NCBI GenBank assembly: GCA_009839405.1
Contig: VXPR01000028.1
Location: forward strand, 1 to 9,788
Origin: Gammaproteobacteria bacterium
Lineage (GTDB): Bacteria > Pseudomonadota > Gammaproteobacteria > Pseudomonadales > Azotimanducaceae
Direction: 5' to 3'
Length of the DNA: 9,788 nucleotides
In this document: piece by piece, positions 1-5,975 of the stretch
Position numbering within the stretch: the first letter of the stretch is position 1
Layout: every line of letters begins with the position of its first letter
Made by a program: the position numbers and the translations under genes
The notes under the pieces: generated by a model
What the model saw: the letters and a program-made list of their open reading frames with translations, nothing else
What the model was told of the DNA's origin: nothing
Database searches by the model: none

Positions 1-29
1 TCCCAACAAAGGTGGTGGCGCGTACTTTC

Positions 30-60
30 CTGTCACTCCCCCCTCGCGGGGGAGTGACAG
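30..60 (-). terminator. Strong hairpin downstream of the flavoprotein gene, possible terminator
   Basis: A perfect 13-bp inverted repeat pairs 30-42 with 48-60 (arm CTGTCACTCCCCC) around a 5-base loop. It begins 23 bases past the stop codon of the nitronate-monooxygenase-like gene, the usual place for a transcription terminator or 3'-end stabiliser. No T-run follows the stem on either strand, so it is not a textbook intrinsic terminator. It could instead be a Rho-assisted 3' end or one unit of a dispersed palindromic repeat family. The pairing is read directly from the sequence; the role is inferred. Confidence 0.5.
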
Positions 61-83
61 CAATGCGGGCTAAGCTAGGCCTA

Positions 84-1061
84 TCAGGACGCTCCTAGGT
101 ACGCATTGGCCAGGTGGTCGATTTCCGCAAAGAACTCCGCACGCACTTCCGCGATAATCTCCGCCACGGGGCGCACGGCGTCTATGCGGCCGCACACCTG
201 GCCCGTGAGGGCGATGCTCGCTTCCATGTCGCCGCCGAAGTAGAGCGCCATCGCCGTGCCAAACTCGGTCATGGCGTTGGTCTCGGTGTCGTATTCGAGG
301 TCGCTCGTCTTCGCCGTGCGCAGTGCCCGAAGGGCTGGGGAGGCGTGGCGGTTCAGGAACACGGTGTCCGTCTCCCGGGCATCGACAATGGCCTGCTTCC
401 AGTTGGCATGGACCGGCGACTCGGCCGCCGAGACCATGCGCGTGCCCATCTGCACGCCTTCTGCGCCGAGGGCGAAGGCGGCGGCCATCGAACGGCCGTC
501 CACGTAACCGCCAGCGGCGATGATCGGCACGTCCACTTGCGAGCGCACCAGCGGCAGCAGCACCATGCTGGCGACTTCGCGCGGATTCTTGAAGCCGCCG
601 CCCTCGCCGCCTTCCACCACCAGGCCGTCCACGCCACAGTCGACCGCCTTCTTGGCTGCGGCCAGGCTCGGCACCACATGGAAGACAGTCAGTCCCGCTG
701 ACTTGAGCTGCTCGGTGTATCGCTCCGGATTGCCGGCCGATGTGGTGACGAACTGCACCCCTTGGTCGATCACGAAATCGACGATGTTCGGGTCGCGCAC
801 GAAGGCTTGGGCGATGTTGACGCCGAAGGGCTTGTCGGTGAGCTCCCGCATCCGCAGGATTTCGCCCCGCACCGCATCGAGTTCGCCCGAGGAGGTCTCG
901 ATGATGCCGAGCGCCCCGGCGTTGGACACTGCAGACGCGAGCGCAGAACGCGCGATCCATCCCATCGGTGCCTGCACGATGGGAGTCTGAACGCCCAACA
1001 TGCGGGTGACGCGGTTGTCGAAGGTGCCGGATGGCGTTGCAGGCATTGGCAGGCGCTCCAT
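84..1061 (-). CDS. Nitronate monooxygenase / 2-nitropropane dioxygenase family FMN protein
   Basis: A 325-residue TIM-barrel flavoprotein of the NMO/2-nitropropane dioxygenase family (relatives include FabK and YrpB), expected to bind FMN in the cytoplasm. The N-terminal flavin motif PIVQAPMG is at about 27-34, PFGVNI at 78-83, and the FMN phosphate-binding stretch IIAAGGYVDGRSM at 180-192 with MGTR at 205-208. In true nitronate monooxygenases the segment at 150-157 ends in a catalytic His (ESGGH-like); here it reads EGGEGGGF, with Phe157 in that place, so nitronate oxidation should not be assumed and the substrate is unknown. The first ATG at 1061 has no clear ribosome binding site. The in-frame ATG at 1046 has GGAG nine bases upstream and may be the real start (320 aa). 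The gene lies 75 bases after oxidase subunit IV, with a hairpin between, so it may be transcribed with the oxidase by read-through or separately. Confidence 0.88.
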   Translation of the reverse strand: MERLPMPATPSGTFDNRVTRMLGVQTPIVQAPMGWIARSALASAVSNAGALGIIETSSGELDAVRGEILRMRELTDKPFGVNIAQAFVRDPNIVDFVIDQGVQFVTTSAGNPERYTEQLKSAGLTVFHVVPSLAAAKKAVDCGVDGLVVEGGEGGGFKNPREVASMVLLPLVRSQVDVPIIAAGGYVDGRSMAAAFALGAEGVQMGTRMVSAAESPVHANWKQAIVDARETDTVFLNRHASPALRALRTAKTSDLEYDTETNAMTEFGTAMALYFGGDMEASIALTGQVCGRIDAVRPVAEIIAEVRAEFFAEIDHLANAYLGAS

Positions 1062-1091
1062 CTACGGCGCGAAGTCGAATGCGGCGGCCGA

Positions 1092-1119
1092 AGCCATCTG
1101 GACGCGGTCGCAGATGGCT
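1092..1119 (-). terminator. Hairpin between oxidase subunit IV gene and the flavoprotein gene
   Basis: A perfect 9-bp inverted repeat (AGCCATCTG at 1092-1100 pairing with 1111-1119) lies in the 75-base gap after the oxidase subunit IV stop codon. The stem can be extended by GAC/GTC (1101-1103 with 1107-1109) past one bulged base, closing on a 3-base loop. There is no T-run on the minus strand after it. It is placed to end or attenuate the oxidase transcript before the flavoprotein gene. The structure is seen directly; the function is inferred from position. Confidence 0.4.
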
Positions 1120-1136
1120 CGGCGTTGGTCCCGCGG

Positions 1137-1544
1137 TCAGTGCGAGGTCGCGGGAGGCGTCAGGCCCGGTGGCGGTTCGCAGCCTTCAGGCAGGCCGTGG
1201 GTCACCGGTGGGCAGGGGTCCGGATAGGGCTCCGCGCCGAAGAAGACGATGCGGGTGAGCCAGGTGTAGTCCGACTCCCAAGCCATCATGGCCACCAGCA
1301 CCAAGAGCGCGATTGGCGGCAGCAGCAGGGCGTAGATGAGGGCGTAGCGCTCCCACATCAGGTGCATGAAGATGGCGACGATGAAGCCGGCCTTCAGCAT
1401 CATGAACAGGAGGATGAGGAACCAGCGCAGGTAGCCGGAGTCCATGAAGTCGGTCGCGTACGAGAATGCGCTGAACACGAAGAGAAGGATCCAGATCAAG
1501 ACGTAGAGCTTGATCGGATGCTGTTGGCCTTCTTCTGCTGCCAT
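1137..1544 (-). CDS. ctaF: Cytochrome c oxidase subunit IV (caa3-type, prokaryotic COX4 family)
   Basis: A 135-residue inner-membrane protein, the small fourth subunit of the oxidase encoded just upstream. It has three predicted membrane helices at about 14-31, 41-61 and 68-89, and family-typical stretches: HPIKLYVLIW near the N-terminus, RWFLILLFMMLKAGFIVAIF at 40-59, then MHLMWERYAL and ESDYTW before the C-terminus. It has no redox centre; in the family it stabilises the core complex. It follows subunit III by 17 bases, and its ribosome binding site (GGAGGGG) overlaps the end of the subunit III gene, which supports co-expression. After residue 104 there is a roughly 30-residue Pro-rich tail with Cys111 and Cys122, longer than the compact family members I know; its role is unknown. 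The symbol is given at family level (Bacillus CtaF-like). Confidence 0.88.
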   Translation of the reverse strand: MAAEEGQQHPIKLYVLIWILLFVFSAFSYATDFMDSGYLRWFLILLFMMLKAGFIVAIFMHLMWERYALIYALLLPPIALLVLVAMMAWESDYTWLTRIVFFGAEPYPDPCPPVTHGLPEGCEPPPGLTPPATSH

Positions 1545-1561
1545 GATCGGTCAACCCCTCC

Positions 1562-2224
1562 TCACCAAAGATAGAAGAACGCGAAGATGAACACCCACAC
1601 GAGGTCCACAAAGTGCCAGTAGAGGCCCAGGATCTCGACGATCTCGAAGTTGGTGTCGTCGTAGCGCCCCCGGTGGATGCGCCACGCAATGATCAACAGA
1701 TACACGACCCCTGCCGAGACGTGCAGGCCGTGGAACCCGGTCACCATGAAGAACACGGCGCCGAACTGCGGCGCCCCCATGCTGTTGTACCAGGGGCGGA
1801 TGCCTTCCTCGAAGATGAGCTTTGACCACTCGAACATCTGCATGCCGACGAAAGACGCACCGAACACCGCGGTGACGAGGATGAGGTTGATCGCCGCCTT
1901 CTTTCGCTTCTGATAGCCCATGTTCACCGCCATGGCCATCGTCCCCGAGGAGGAGATGAGGATGAACGTCATGATGGCGATGAGCAGAAGCGGCACCGGC
2001 ACGCCGAAGGCTTCGAGGGCGAAGACTTCGCTCGGGCTCGGCCACGGCTCGGCCGAGGTCATCCGCACCGTCATGTAGCCGGTGAGGAAGCAGGTGAAGA
2101 TGAAGGTGTCCGAGAGGAGGAAGATCCACATCATGGCCTTCCCCCACGGCACGCCCTTGAACACCGTGATGTCCGAGGACCAGTCCTGAATGATCGCGGC
2201 GTGTCCGCCCGTCGCTGATGCCAT
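1562..2224 (-). CDS. coxC: Cytochrome c oxidase subunit III
   Basis: A 220-residue integral membrane protein, subunit III of the heme-copper oxidase. It has no metal centre; in the family it stabilises subunit I and helps sustain proton uptake into the D pathway. Five hydrophobic helices are visible at about 27-50, 75-99, 111-130, 155-181 and 195-219. This is the shorter five-helix form typical of caa3-type bacterial oxidases rather than the seven-helix mitochondrial form. Family signatures are FEW at 131-133, FHGLHV at 164-169, and the C-terminal LYWHFVDLVWVFIF at 201-214. The ATG at 2224 is preceded by AGGG at a workable distance. The gene lies 64 bases after subunit I with no CtaG/Cox11 gene between, and 17 bases before subunit IV. 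Confidence 0.95.
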   Translation of the reverse strand: MASATGGHAAIIQDWSSDITVFKGVPWGKAMMWIFLLSDTFIFTCFLTGYMTVRMTSAEPWPSPSEVFALEAFGVPVPLLLIAIMTFILISSSGTMAMAVNMGYQKRKKAAINLILVTAVFGASFVGMQMFEWSKLIFEEGIRPWYNSMGAPQFGAVFFMVTGFHGLHVSAGVVYLLIIAWRIHRGRYDDTNFEIVEILGLYWHFVDLVWVFIFAFFYLW

Positions 2225-2278
2225 GGAAATCCCTGTCCCTTCCTGTCGGCCTACCGGAGCTGGATGCTGGTTCTAGCG

Positions 2279-2306
2279 GGCGCGCACGCTAGGTGCGATG
2301 CGCGCC
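2279..2306 (-). other. Inverted repeat across the stop codon of coxA
   Basis: GGCGCGCA (2279-2286) and TGCGCGCC (2299-2306) form a perfect 8-bp stem with a 12-base loop that contains the coxA stop codon (2289-2291). A smaller competing stem, CGCAC/GTGCG (2283-2287 with 2293-2297), is nested inside. The hairpin lies at the start of the 64-base gap before coxC, the longest gap inside the oxidase cluster. It could set relative subunit levels through transcript processing or partial attenuation. In GC-rich DNA an 8-bp stem can also arise by chance. Confidence 0.3.
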
Positions 2307-4046
2307 GTGTTCGTCGTCGTGCGGCACGTCTTGGGGGATGAAGTCCTCCTTCGCGCCGGGAACGCTGAAGTCGTACGCCCAGCGATGCACGGTGGGCAGC
2401 TTGTCGCCCCAGTTGCCGTGGATAGGCGGCGTCTGCGGCGTGCGCCATTCGAGGCTGGTGGCACCCCACGGATTGTCGCCGGCCGGCTTGCCGCGGAAGT
2501 AGCTCACCACCATGTTGTAGATGAACACGAACTGGAACAGCCCGACGATCAGCGCGGCGATGGTGATGGTCTCGTTCAAGAGCGCCGCGCTCTCGGGATA
2601 GAACGCCGACGCGCCGCCGATTTCGTTCTCGTAGTACCGGCGCGGCACCCCGACGAAGCCGAGGTAATGCATCGGGTAGTAGATGACATAGGTGCCGATG
2701 AACGTCACCCAGAAGTGCCACTGGCCAAGCGTGTCGTTCAGCATCCGCCCGGTGATCTTCGGATACCAGTGGTAGATGGCACCGAAGATGACGAGGATGG
2801 GCGCGACGCCCATCACCATGTGGAAGTGCGCGACGACGAAGTAGGTGTCCGAGAGCGGCACATCGACGATCACGTTGCCTAGGAAGAGACCGGTCAGCCC
2901 CCCCACCACGAAGGTGATGACGAAGGCGATGGCGAACAGCATCGGCACCGTGAGGCGGATGTTCGCCCGCCACAGCGTGATGGTCCAGTTGTAGACCTTG
3001 ATGGCGGTGGGCACGGCGATCACCAGCGTCGTGGTGGCGAAGAAGAAGCCGAAGTAGGGATGCATGCCCGAGACGTACATGTGGTGCGCCCAGACGACGA
3101 AGCTCAGAACGCCGATGGCGACGATGGCCCACACCATCATCCGATAGCCGAAGATGTTCTTGCGCGAATGCACGCTCAGCAGGTCCGAGACGACGCCGAA
3201 GGCCGGCAGCGCGACGATGTACACCTCCGGGTGGCCGAAAAACCAGAACAGGTGCTGGAACAGGAGCGGGCTGCCGCCTGAGTAGTCGAGCTGCTGCCCC
3301 ATCGAGACCACCGACGGCATGAAGAAGCTAGTGCCGATGAGCTGGTCGAGAATCATCATCACGGCGCTCACGAAGAGTGCCGGGAAGGCCAGAAGGCCCA
3401 GCACCGTCGCCATCAGGATGCCCCAGATGGAAAGCGGCATTCGCATCAGCGTCATGCCTCGGGTACGCGCCTGCAGGATGGTGGTGATGTAGTTGAGGCC
3501 GCCCATGGTGAAGGCGACGATGAAGACCGCGAGCGATAACAGCATCGTCAGAATGCCCCAATCGGCGCCTGGCGTGCCGGTGAGGATGGCCTGGGGTGGA
3601 TAGAGCGTCCAGCCGGCGCCGGTTGGTCCGCCGGGTACGAAGTAGCTCGCCATCAGGATGATGACGCTCAAGAGATACACGTGATAGCTGATCATGTTGA
3701 CGAACGGGAACACCATGTCCCGGGCACCGAGCATGAGCGGCACCAGATAGTTGCCGAACGAGCCGAGCAGGAACGCCGTCAAGAGGTAAATCACCATGAT
3801 CATGCCGTGCATGGTGATGGACTGGTAGTAGAGCTCCGGCGTGATCCAGTCGAACGTGCCCGGGAAGCCGATTTGCAGCCGCATGATCCACGACAGCACC
3901 AGCGCCACGAGGCCCACGCTCATCGCGGTGCTGCCGTACTGCACGGCGATCACCTTGTGGTCTTGGCTGAACCAGTACTTCGTCACCCAACTGTGCGGGT
4001 GGTGAAGCGCCATGTCCTCCTGATAGGGGATTTCGGCCTGCGCCAT
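2289..4046 (-). CDS. coxA: Cytochrome c oxidase subunit I (aa3-type, A1 class heme-copper oxidase)
   Basis: A 585-residue polytopic membrane protein with about twelve helices, the catalytic subunit that reduces O2 to water and pumps protons. All ligands are present: His80 (in ITMHGMIM) and His409 for low-spin heme a; His407 for heme a3; His272, His321 and His322 for CuB. HPEVY at 272-276 supplies the Tyr276 expected to crosslink to His272, and Glu274 marks the A1 class. D-pathway residues match by spacing: Asn99, Asp110 and Asn117. The K-pathway lysine is Lys350 (in VPTAIK). The PRRYYE stretch at 468-473 is also typical. The ATG at 4046 is preceded by a perfect AGGAGG (4060-4055) with 8-base spacing, embedded in the last codons of coxB. 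Only 4 bases separate the coxB stop from this start, so translational coupling is likely. It appears fully functional. Confidence 0.98.
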   Translation of the reverse strand: MAQAEIPYQEDMALHHPHSWVTKYWFSQDHKVIAVQYGSTAMSVGLVALVLSWIMRLQIGFPGTFDWITPELYYQSITMHGMIMVIYLLTAFLLGSFGNYLVPLMLGARDMVFPFVNMISYHVYLLSVIILMASYFVPGGPTGAGWTLYPPQAILTGTPGADWGILTMLLSLAVFIVAFTMGGLNYITTILQARTRGMTLMRMPLSIWGILMATVLGLLAFPALFVSAVMMILDQLIGTSFFMPSVVSMGQQLDYSGGSPLLFQHLFWFFGHPEVYIVALPAFGVVSDLLSVHSRKNIFGYRMMVWAIVAIGVLSFVVWAHHMYVSGMHPYFGFFFATTTLVIAVPTAIKVYNWTITLWRANIRLTVPMLFAIAFVITFVVGGLTGLFLGNVIVDVPLSDTYFVVAHFHMVMGVAPILVIFGAIYHWYPKITGRMLNDTLGQWHFWVTFIGTYVIYYPMHYLGFVGVPRRYYENEIGGASAFYPESAALLNETITIAALIVGLFQFVFIYNMVVSYFRGKPAGDNPWGATSLEWRTPQTPPIHGNWGDKLPTVHRWAYDFSVPGAKEDFIPQDVPHDDEHGAHRT

Positions 4047-4050
4047 GTCG

Positions 4051-5268
4051 TCAGCCTCCTTGTGCGTTCAGGACCGCAAGGCCCTGGTTCGATGCCGCCG
4101 CTTCGTTGAGGGCGACCGCATCGGCGGGCACGGCGTCCTCGCCGCGATCCGCGCTCATGGGTTCCTCGGCCCCGGTCTCTTCCCGGAGGTATTCGATCAG
4201 GGCTTGCATGTCCTCTTCGGACAGATCATAGGGGATCATCACCGGCGCGAAGCCCTCCACCACCTTGACGGCGGGGTTGCGCACCGACTCGTCGATGTAG
4301 GCACCGTCCACCACCACTTCCGAGCCATCCGTCATGGTGCGCGTCGATCCCCACAGGCCCTGCCAGGTGGGGCCGACCACGACGCTGCCGTCCAGCGTGT
4401 GGCAGGCGAAGCAGCCGTTCGTCTCGGCCACGTCGCGGCCGCGCATGGCCATGGCGCTGTAGCTCTTGGGAGTGATGCCGGCCTGCATCTCGGCCCAGGT
4501 GGGCTGGGCGTCGAGCCAGGCGTCGAAGTCCTCCTGGGTGTCGATTTGCACCCGCCCGCGCATGCTGAAGTGCCCGACGCCACAAAGCTCCGCGCACAGA
4601 ATCTCGTATTCGCCCACCTTGGTGGGTTCGAACCAAAAGTAGGTGACCATGCCCGGCACGGCATCCATCTTGGCGCGGAACTCCGGCACGAAGAAGTCGT
4701 GCAGCACATCGATGGAGCGCAGCCACACCTTTACCGGCTGATCCTTCGGCAGGTGCACCTTGGACGCCGGCACCAGCACGTCATCGGCGCCGTTGGGGTC
4801 GTCCATGTTCATGCCGAAGGGGTTGTCCATGCCGATGTTGGTGGTGTCGACGGTGCCGAGCTTGCCGTCCTCGCCGGGGAAGCGGAACGCCCATGTCCAC
4901 TGCTTGGCCAGCACCTCGAACTCCTGCGCGTCCGGCGGCACGTTGACGTAGTCGTCCCAGACCACGAGGCCAGGCGCCAACATGGCGACGACGCCGATCG
5001 TCGTTACCACCGTCAGCCACCACTCGAGGCGGGAGTTCTCCGGCTCGTAGTCCGCACGGCCTCCTTCCTTGTGGCGGAACTTCCACACGCAATAGGTCAT
5101 GAAGAGGCAAACGGCCACGAAGACGATGCCGCACACCCAGAACGTGATGAAGACGGTGGTGTCGATGTTGCCCCAGTTCGAGGCGATGTCCGTGAACCAC
5201 CACGGGCTCAGCCAGTTGAAGGCAACGGAGCCGATGATCACGATCAGCAGAACGATGGCGAGCGCCAT
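4051..5268 (-). CDS. coxB: Cytochrome c oxidase subunit II with fused C-terminal cytochrome c domain
   Basis: A 405-residue subunit II of caa3 type that takes electrons through its own heme c and CuA to subunit I. Domains in order: a hydrophobic N-terminus (about 3-20, signal or extra helix), two membrane helices (about 38-62 and 84-108), a periplasmic cupredoxin CuA domain (about 115-255), and a class I cytochrome c domain (about 270-365). CuA ligands are complete: His190, Cys225, Glu227 (backbone carbonyl), Cys229, His233 and Met236, in the motif CAELCGVGHFSM. The aromatic patch QWTWAF is at 123-128. Heme c binds at CFACH (286-290), with Met344 as the probable sixth ligand. After 365 there is an acidic, Ala-rich tail of about 40 residues of unknown role. 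The stop codon of the preceding thioredoxin-like gene is one base from this ATG, and coxA follows after 4 bases, so the three genes are one tightly coupled unit. Confidence 0.97.
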   Translation of the reverse strand: MALAIVLLIVIIGSVAFNWLSPWWFTDIASNWGNIDTTVFITFWVCGIVFVAVCLFMTYCVWKFRHKEGGRADYEPENSRLEWWLTVVTTIGVVAMLAPGLVVWDDYVNVPPDAQEFEVLAKQWTWAFRFPGEDGKLGTVDTTNIGMDNPFGMNMDDPNGADDVLVPASKVHLPKDQPVKVWLRSIDVLHDFFVPEFRAKMDAVPGMVTYFWFEPTKVGEYEILCAELCGVGHFSMRGRVQIDTQEDFDAWLDAQPTWAEMQAGITPKSYSAMAMRGRDVAETNGCFACHTLDGSVVVGPTWQGLWGSTRTMTDGSEVVVDGAYIDESVRNPAVKVVEGFAPVMIPYDLSEEDMQALIEYLREETGAEEPMSADRGEDAVPADAVALNEAAASNQGLAVLNAQGG

Positions 5269-5269
5269 G

Positions 5270-5839
5270 TCAGAAGGGCCTCTTGTTGGTTGCGGAAGAC
5301 GCCGTCGGCGCGCCCTTGCGGGGGTGCTTTTGCGGATGGCCGATCAACTTGGCGACGCGGGCGTCGAATCGTGCCATGTCGAGTTCGCCCCGGTGGATGT
5401 CGCGGATGACACCGGCACGGTCCAAGAGAAATCCGGTGGGCAGCACGTTCACGCCAAAGCGGCGGCCGGTCAAGAGCGAGGCATCGCTGACGACGGGGAA
5501 GCTCACGGGTGTGTCTTCGAGGAACTCGCGCGCGTCGTCGGCAAAGCTGTCCATGTTGACGGCGATCACCTCAAAGTCCTCCCTCGGCAGCCGCTGCCGC
5601 AGGGCGTCGAGCTTGGGGAAGGAGGCACGACAGGGGGCGCAGAACGAGTTCCAGAACTCGAGGTACACCACCGCGCCGCGATGGTCCTGGAGCGCAAGCA
5701 TGTGCCCGGCCGAGAGCGCGGGCAGCTCGAACGCGGGTGCCAGGTCGCCGACCGCCGGCGGCGCGTCCTGCGCCCATGCCAGTGCAGCCGGAACCATGGC
5801 CAATCCGACGACCAATCTGCAAGCTCTTCCCCGATCCAC
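5270..5839 (-). CDS. Exported TlpA/ResA-type thioredoxin-like protein, probable oxidase assembly factor
   Basis: A 189-residue thioredoxin-fold protein predicted to act in the periplasm. The start is GTG at 5839. It gives a basic n-region, a hydrophobic stretch at about 9-22 and a likely cleavage site after AWA (residue 23). The redox motif is WNSFCAPC (63-70), with Cys67 and Cys70, and the cis-proline is Pro134 in VLPTGFLLD. This arrangement belongs to the TlpA/ResA/AhpC-TSA group, which reduce disulfides in apocytochrome c or in the CuA cysteines of subunit II. Its stop codon is one base from the coxB start, so a job in CuA or heme c maturation of that subunit is the likely reading. The start is the least certain part: the spacer after GGGA is short, and a TTG lies three codons upstream at 5848. 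The C-terminal 25 residues are basic and low in complexity. Confidence 0.85.
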   Translation of the reverse strand: MDRGRACRLVVGLAMVPAALAWAQDAPPAVGDLAPAFELPALSAGHMLALQDHRGAVVYLEFWNSFCAPCRASFPKLDALRQRLPREDFEVIAVNMDSFADDAREFLEDTPVSFPVVSDASLLTGRRFGVNVLPTGFLLDRAGVIRDIHRGELDMARFDARVAKLIGHPQKHPRKGAPTASSATNKRPF

Positions 5840-5848
5840 TTTTTCCCA

Positions 5849-5892
5849 AGCCGGACCCGAGTCCGACGATAGCCGGACCTCAGCCGGACGAT
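5849..5892. repeat. Four 11-bp tandem repeats upstream of the oxidase cluster
   Basis: Four head-to-tail 11-bp units start at 5849, 5860, 5871 and 5882. On the plus strand the units begin AGCCGGAC, AGTCCGAC, AGCCGGAC and AGCCGGAC, so three copies of the 8-base core are identical and one has two changes; the last three positions vary. Exact 11-bp phasing puts each core on the same face of the helix. Such direct repeats are typical of operator sites for OmpR/PhoB-type response regulators, which is family knowledge and not proof. The block ends 9 bases before the GTG start of the thioredoxin-like gene and lies downstream of the promoter proposed at 5947-5975. It could therefore be an operator inside the leader or a structured mRNA element. 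The repeats are seen directly; the regulator is unknown. Confidence 0.6.
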
Positions 5893-5946
5893 GCTCAAGC
5901 GTCTCTCGCCGATCGCAAAGCCGGGACCAGGAAAGACAGGGCGCGA

Positions 5947-5975
5947 ATTGTGTGCGAACCGGGCGCGATCTTCAA
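5947..5975 (-). promoter_or_regulatory. Candidate sigma70-type promoter for the oxidase cluster
   Basis: On the minus strand TTGAAG (5975-5970, four of six matches to the -35 consensus) and CACAAT (5952-5947, four of six to the -10 consensus) are separated by exactly 17 bases. The -35 box overlaps the stop codon of the upstream TPR-like gene. Transcription would begin near 5940, giving a leader of about 100 bases that includes the 11-bp tandem repeats. It is the best match I see in the 132-base gap. Such matches occur by chance, so this is a candidate only. Confidence 0.3.

Noticed and set aside
70..960. A 296-codon minus-strand frame overlapping the flavoprotein gene
   Set aside because: It is an out-of-frame shadow, rich in Arg and Gly with no domain; the FMN-binding frame of 84-1061 explains the region.
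2289..5268. Idea that the oxidase is a cytochrome bo3 quinol oxidase
   Set aside because: Subunit II has the full CuA ligand set and a heme c motif, both absent from quinol oxidases.
4045..5409. A 454-codon plus-strand open frame antisense to coxB
   Set aside because: It has the same His/Arg/Val-rich antisense composition, and it is fully covered by coxB, whose CuA and heme motifs are complete.
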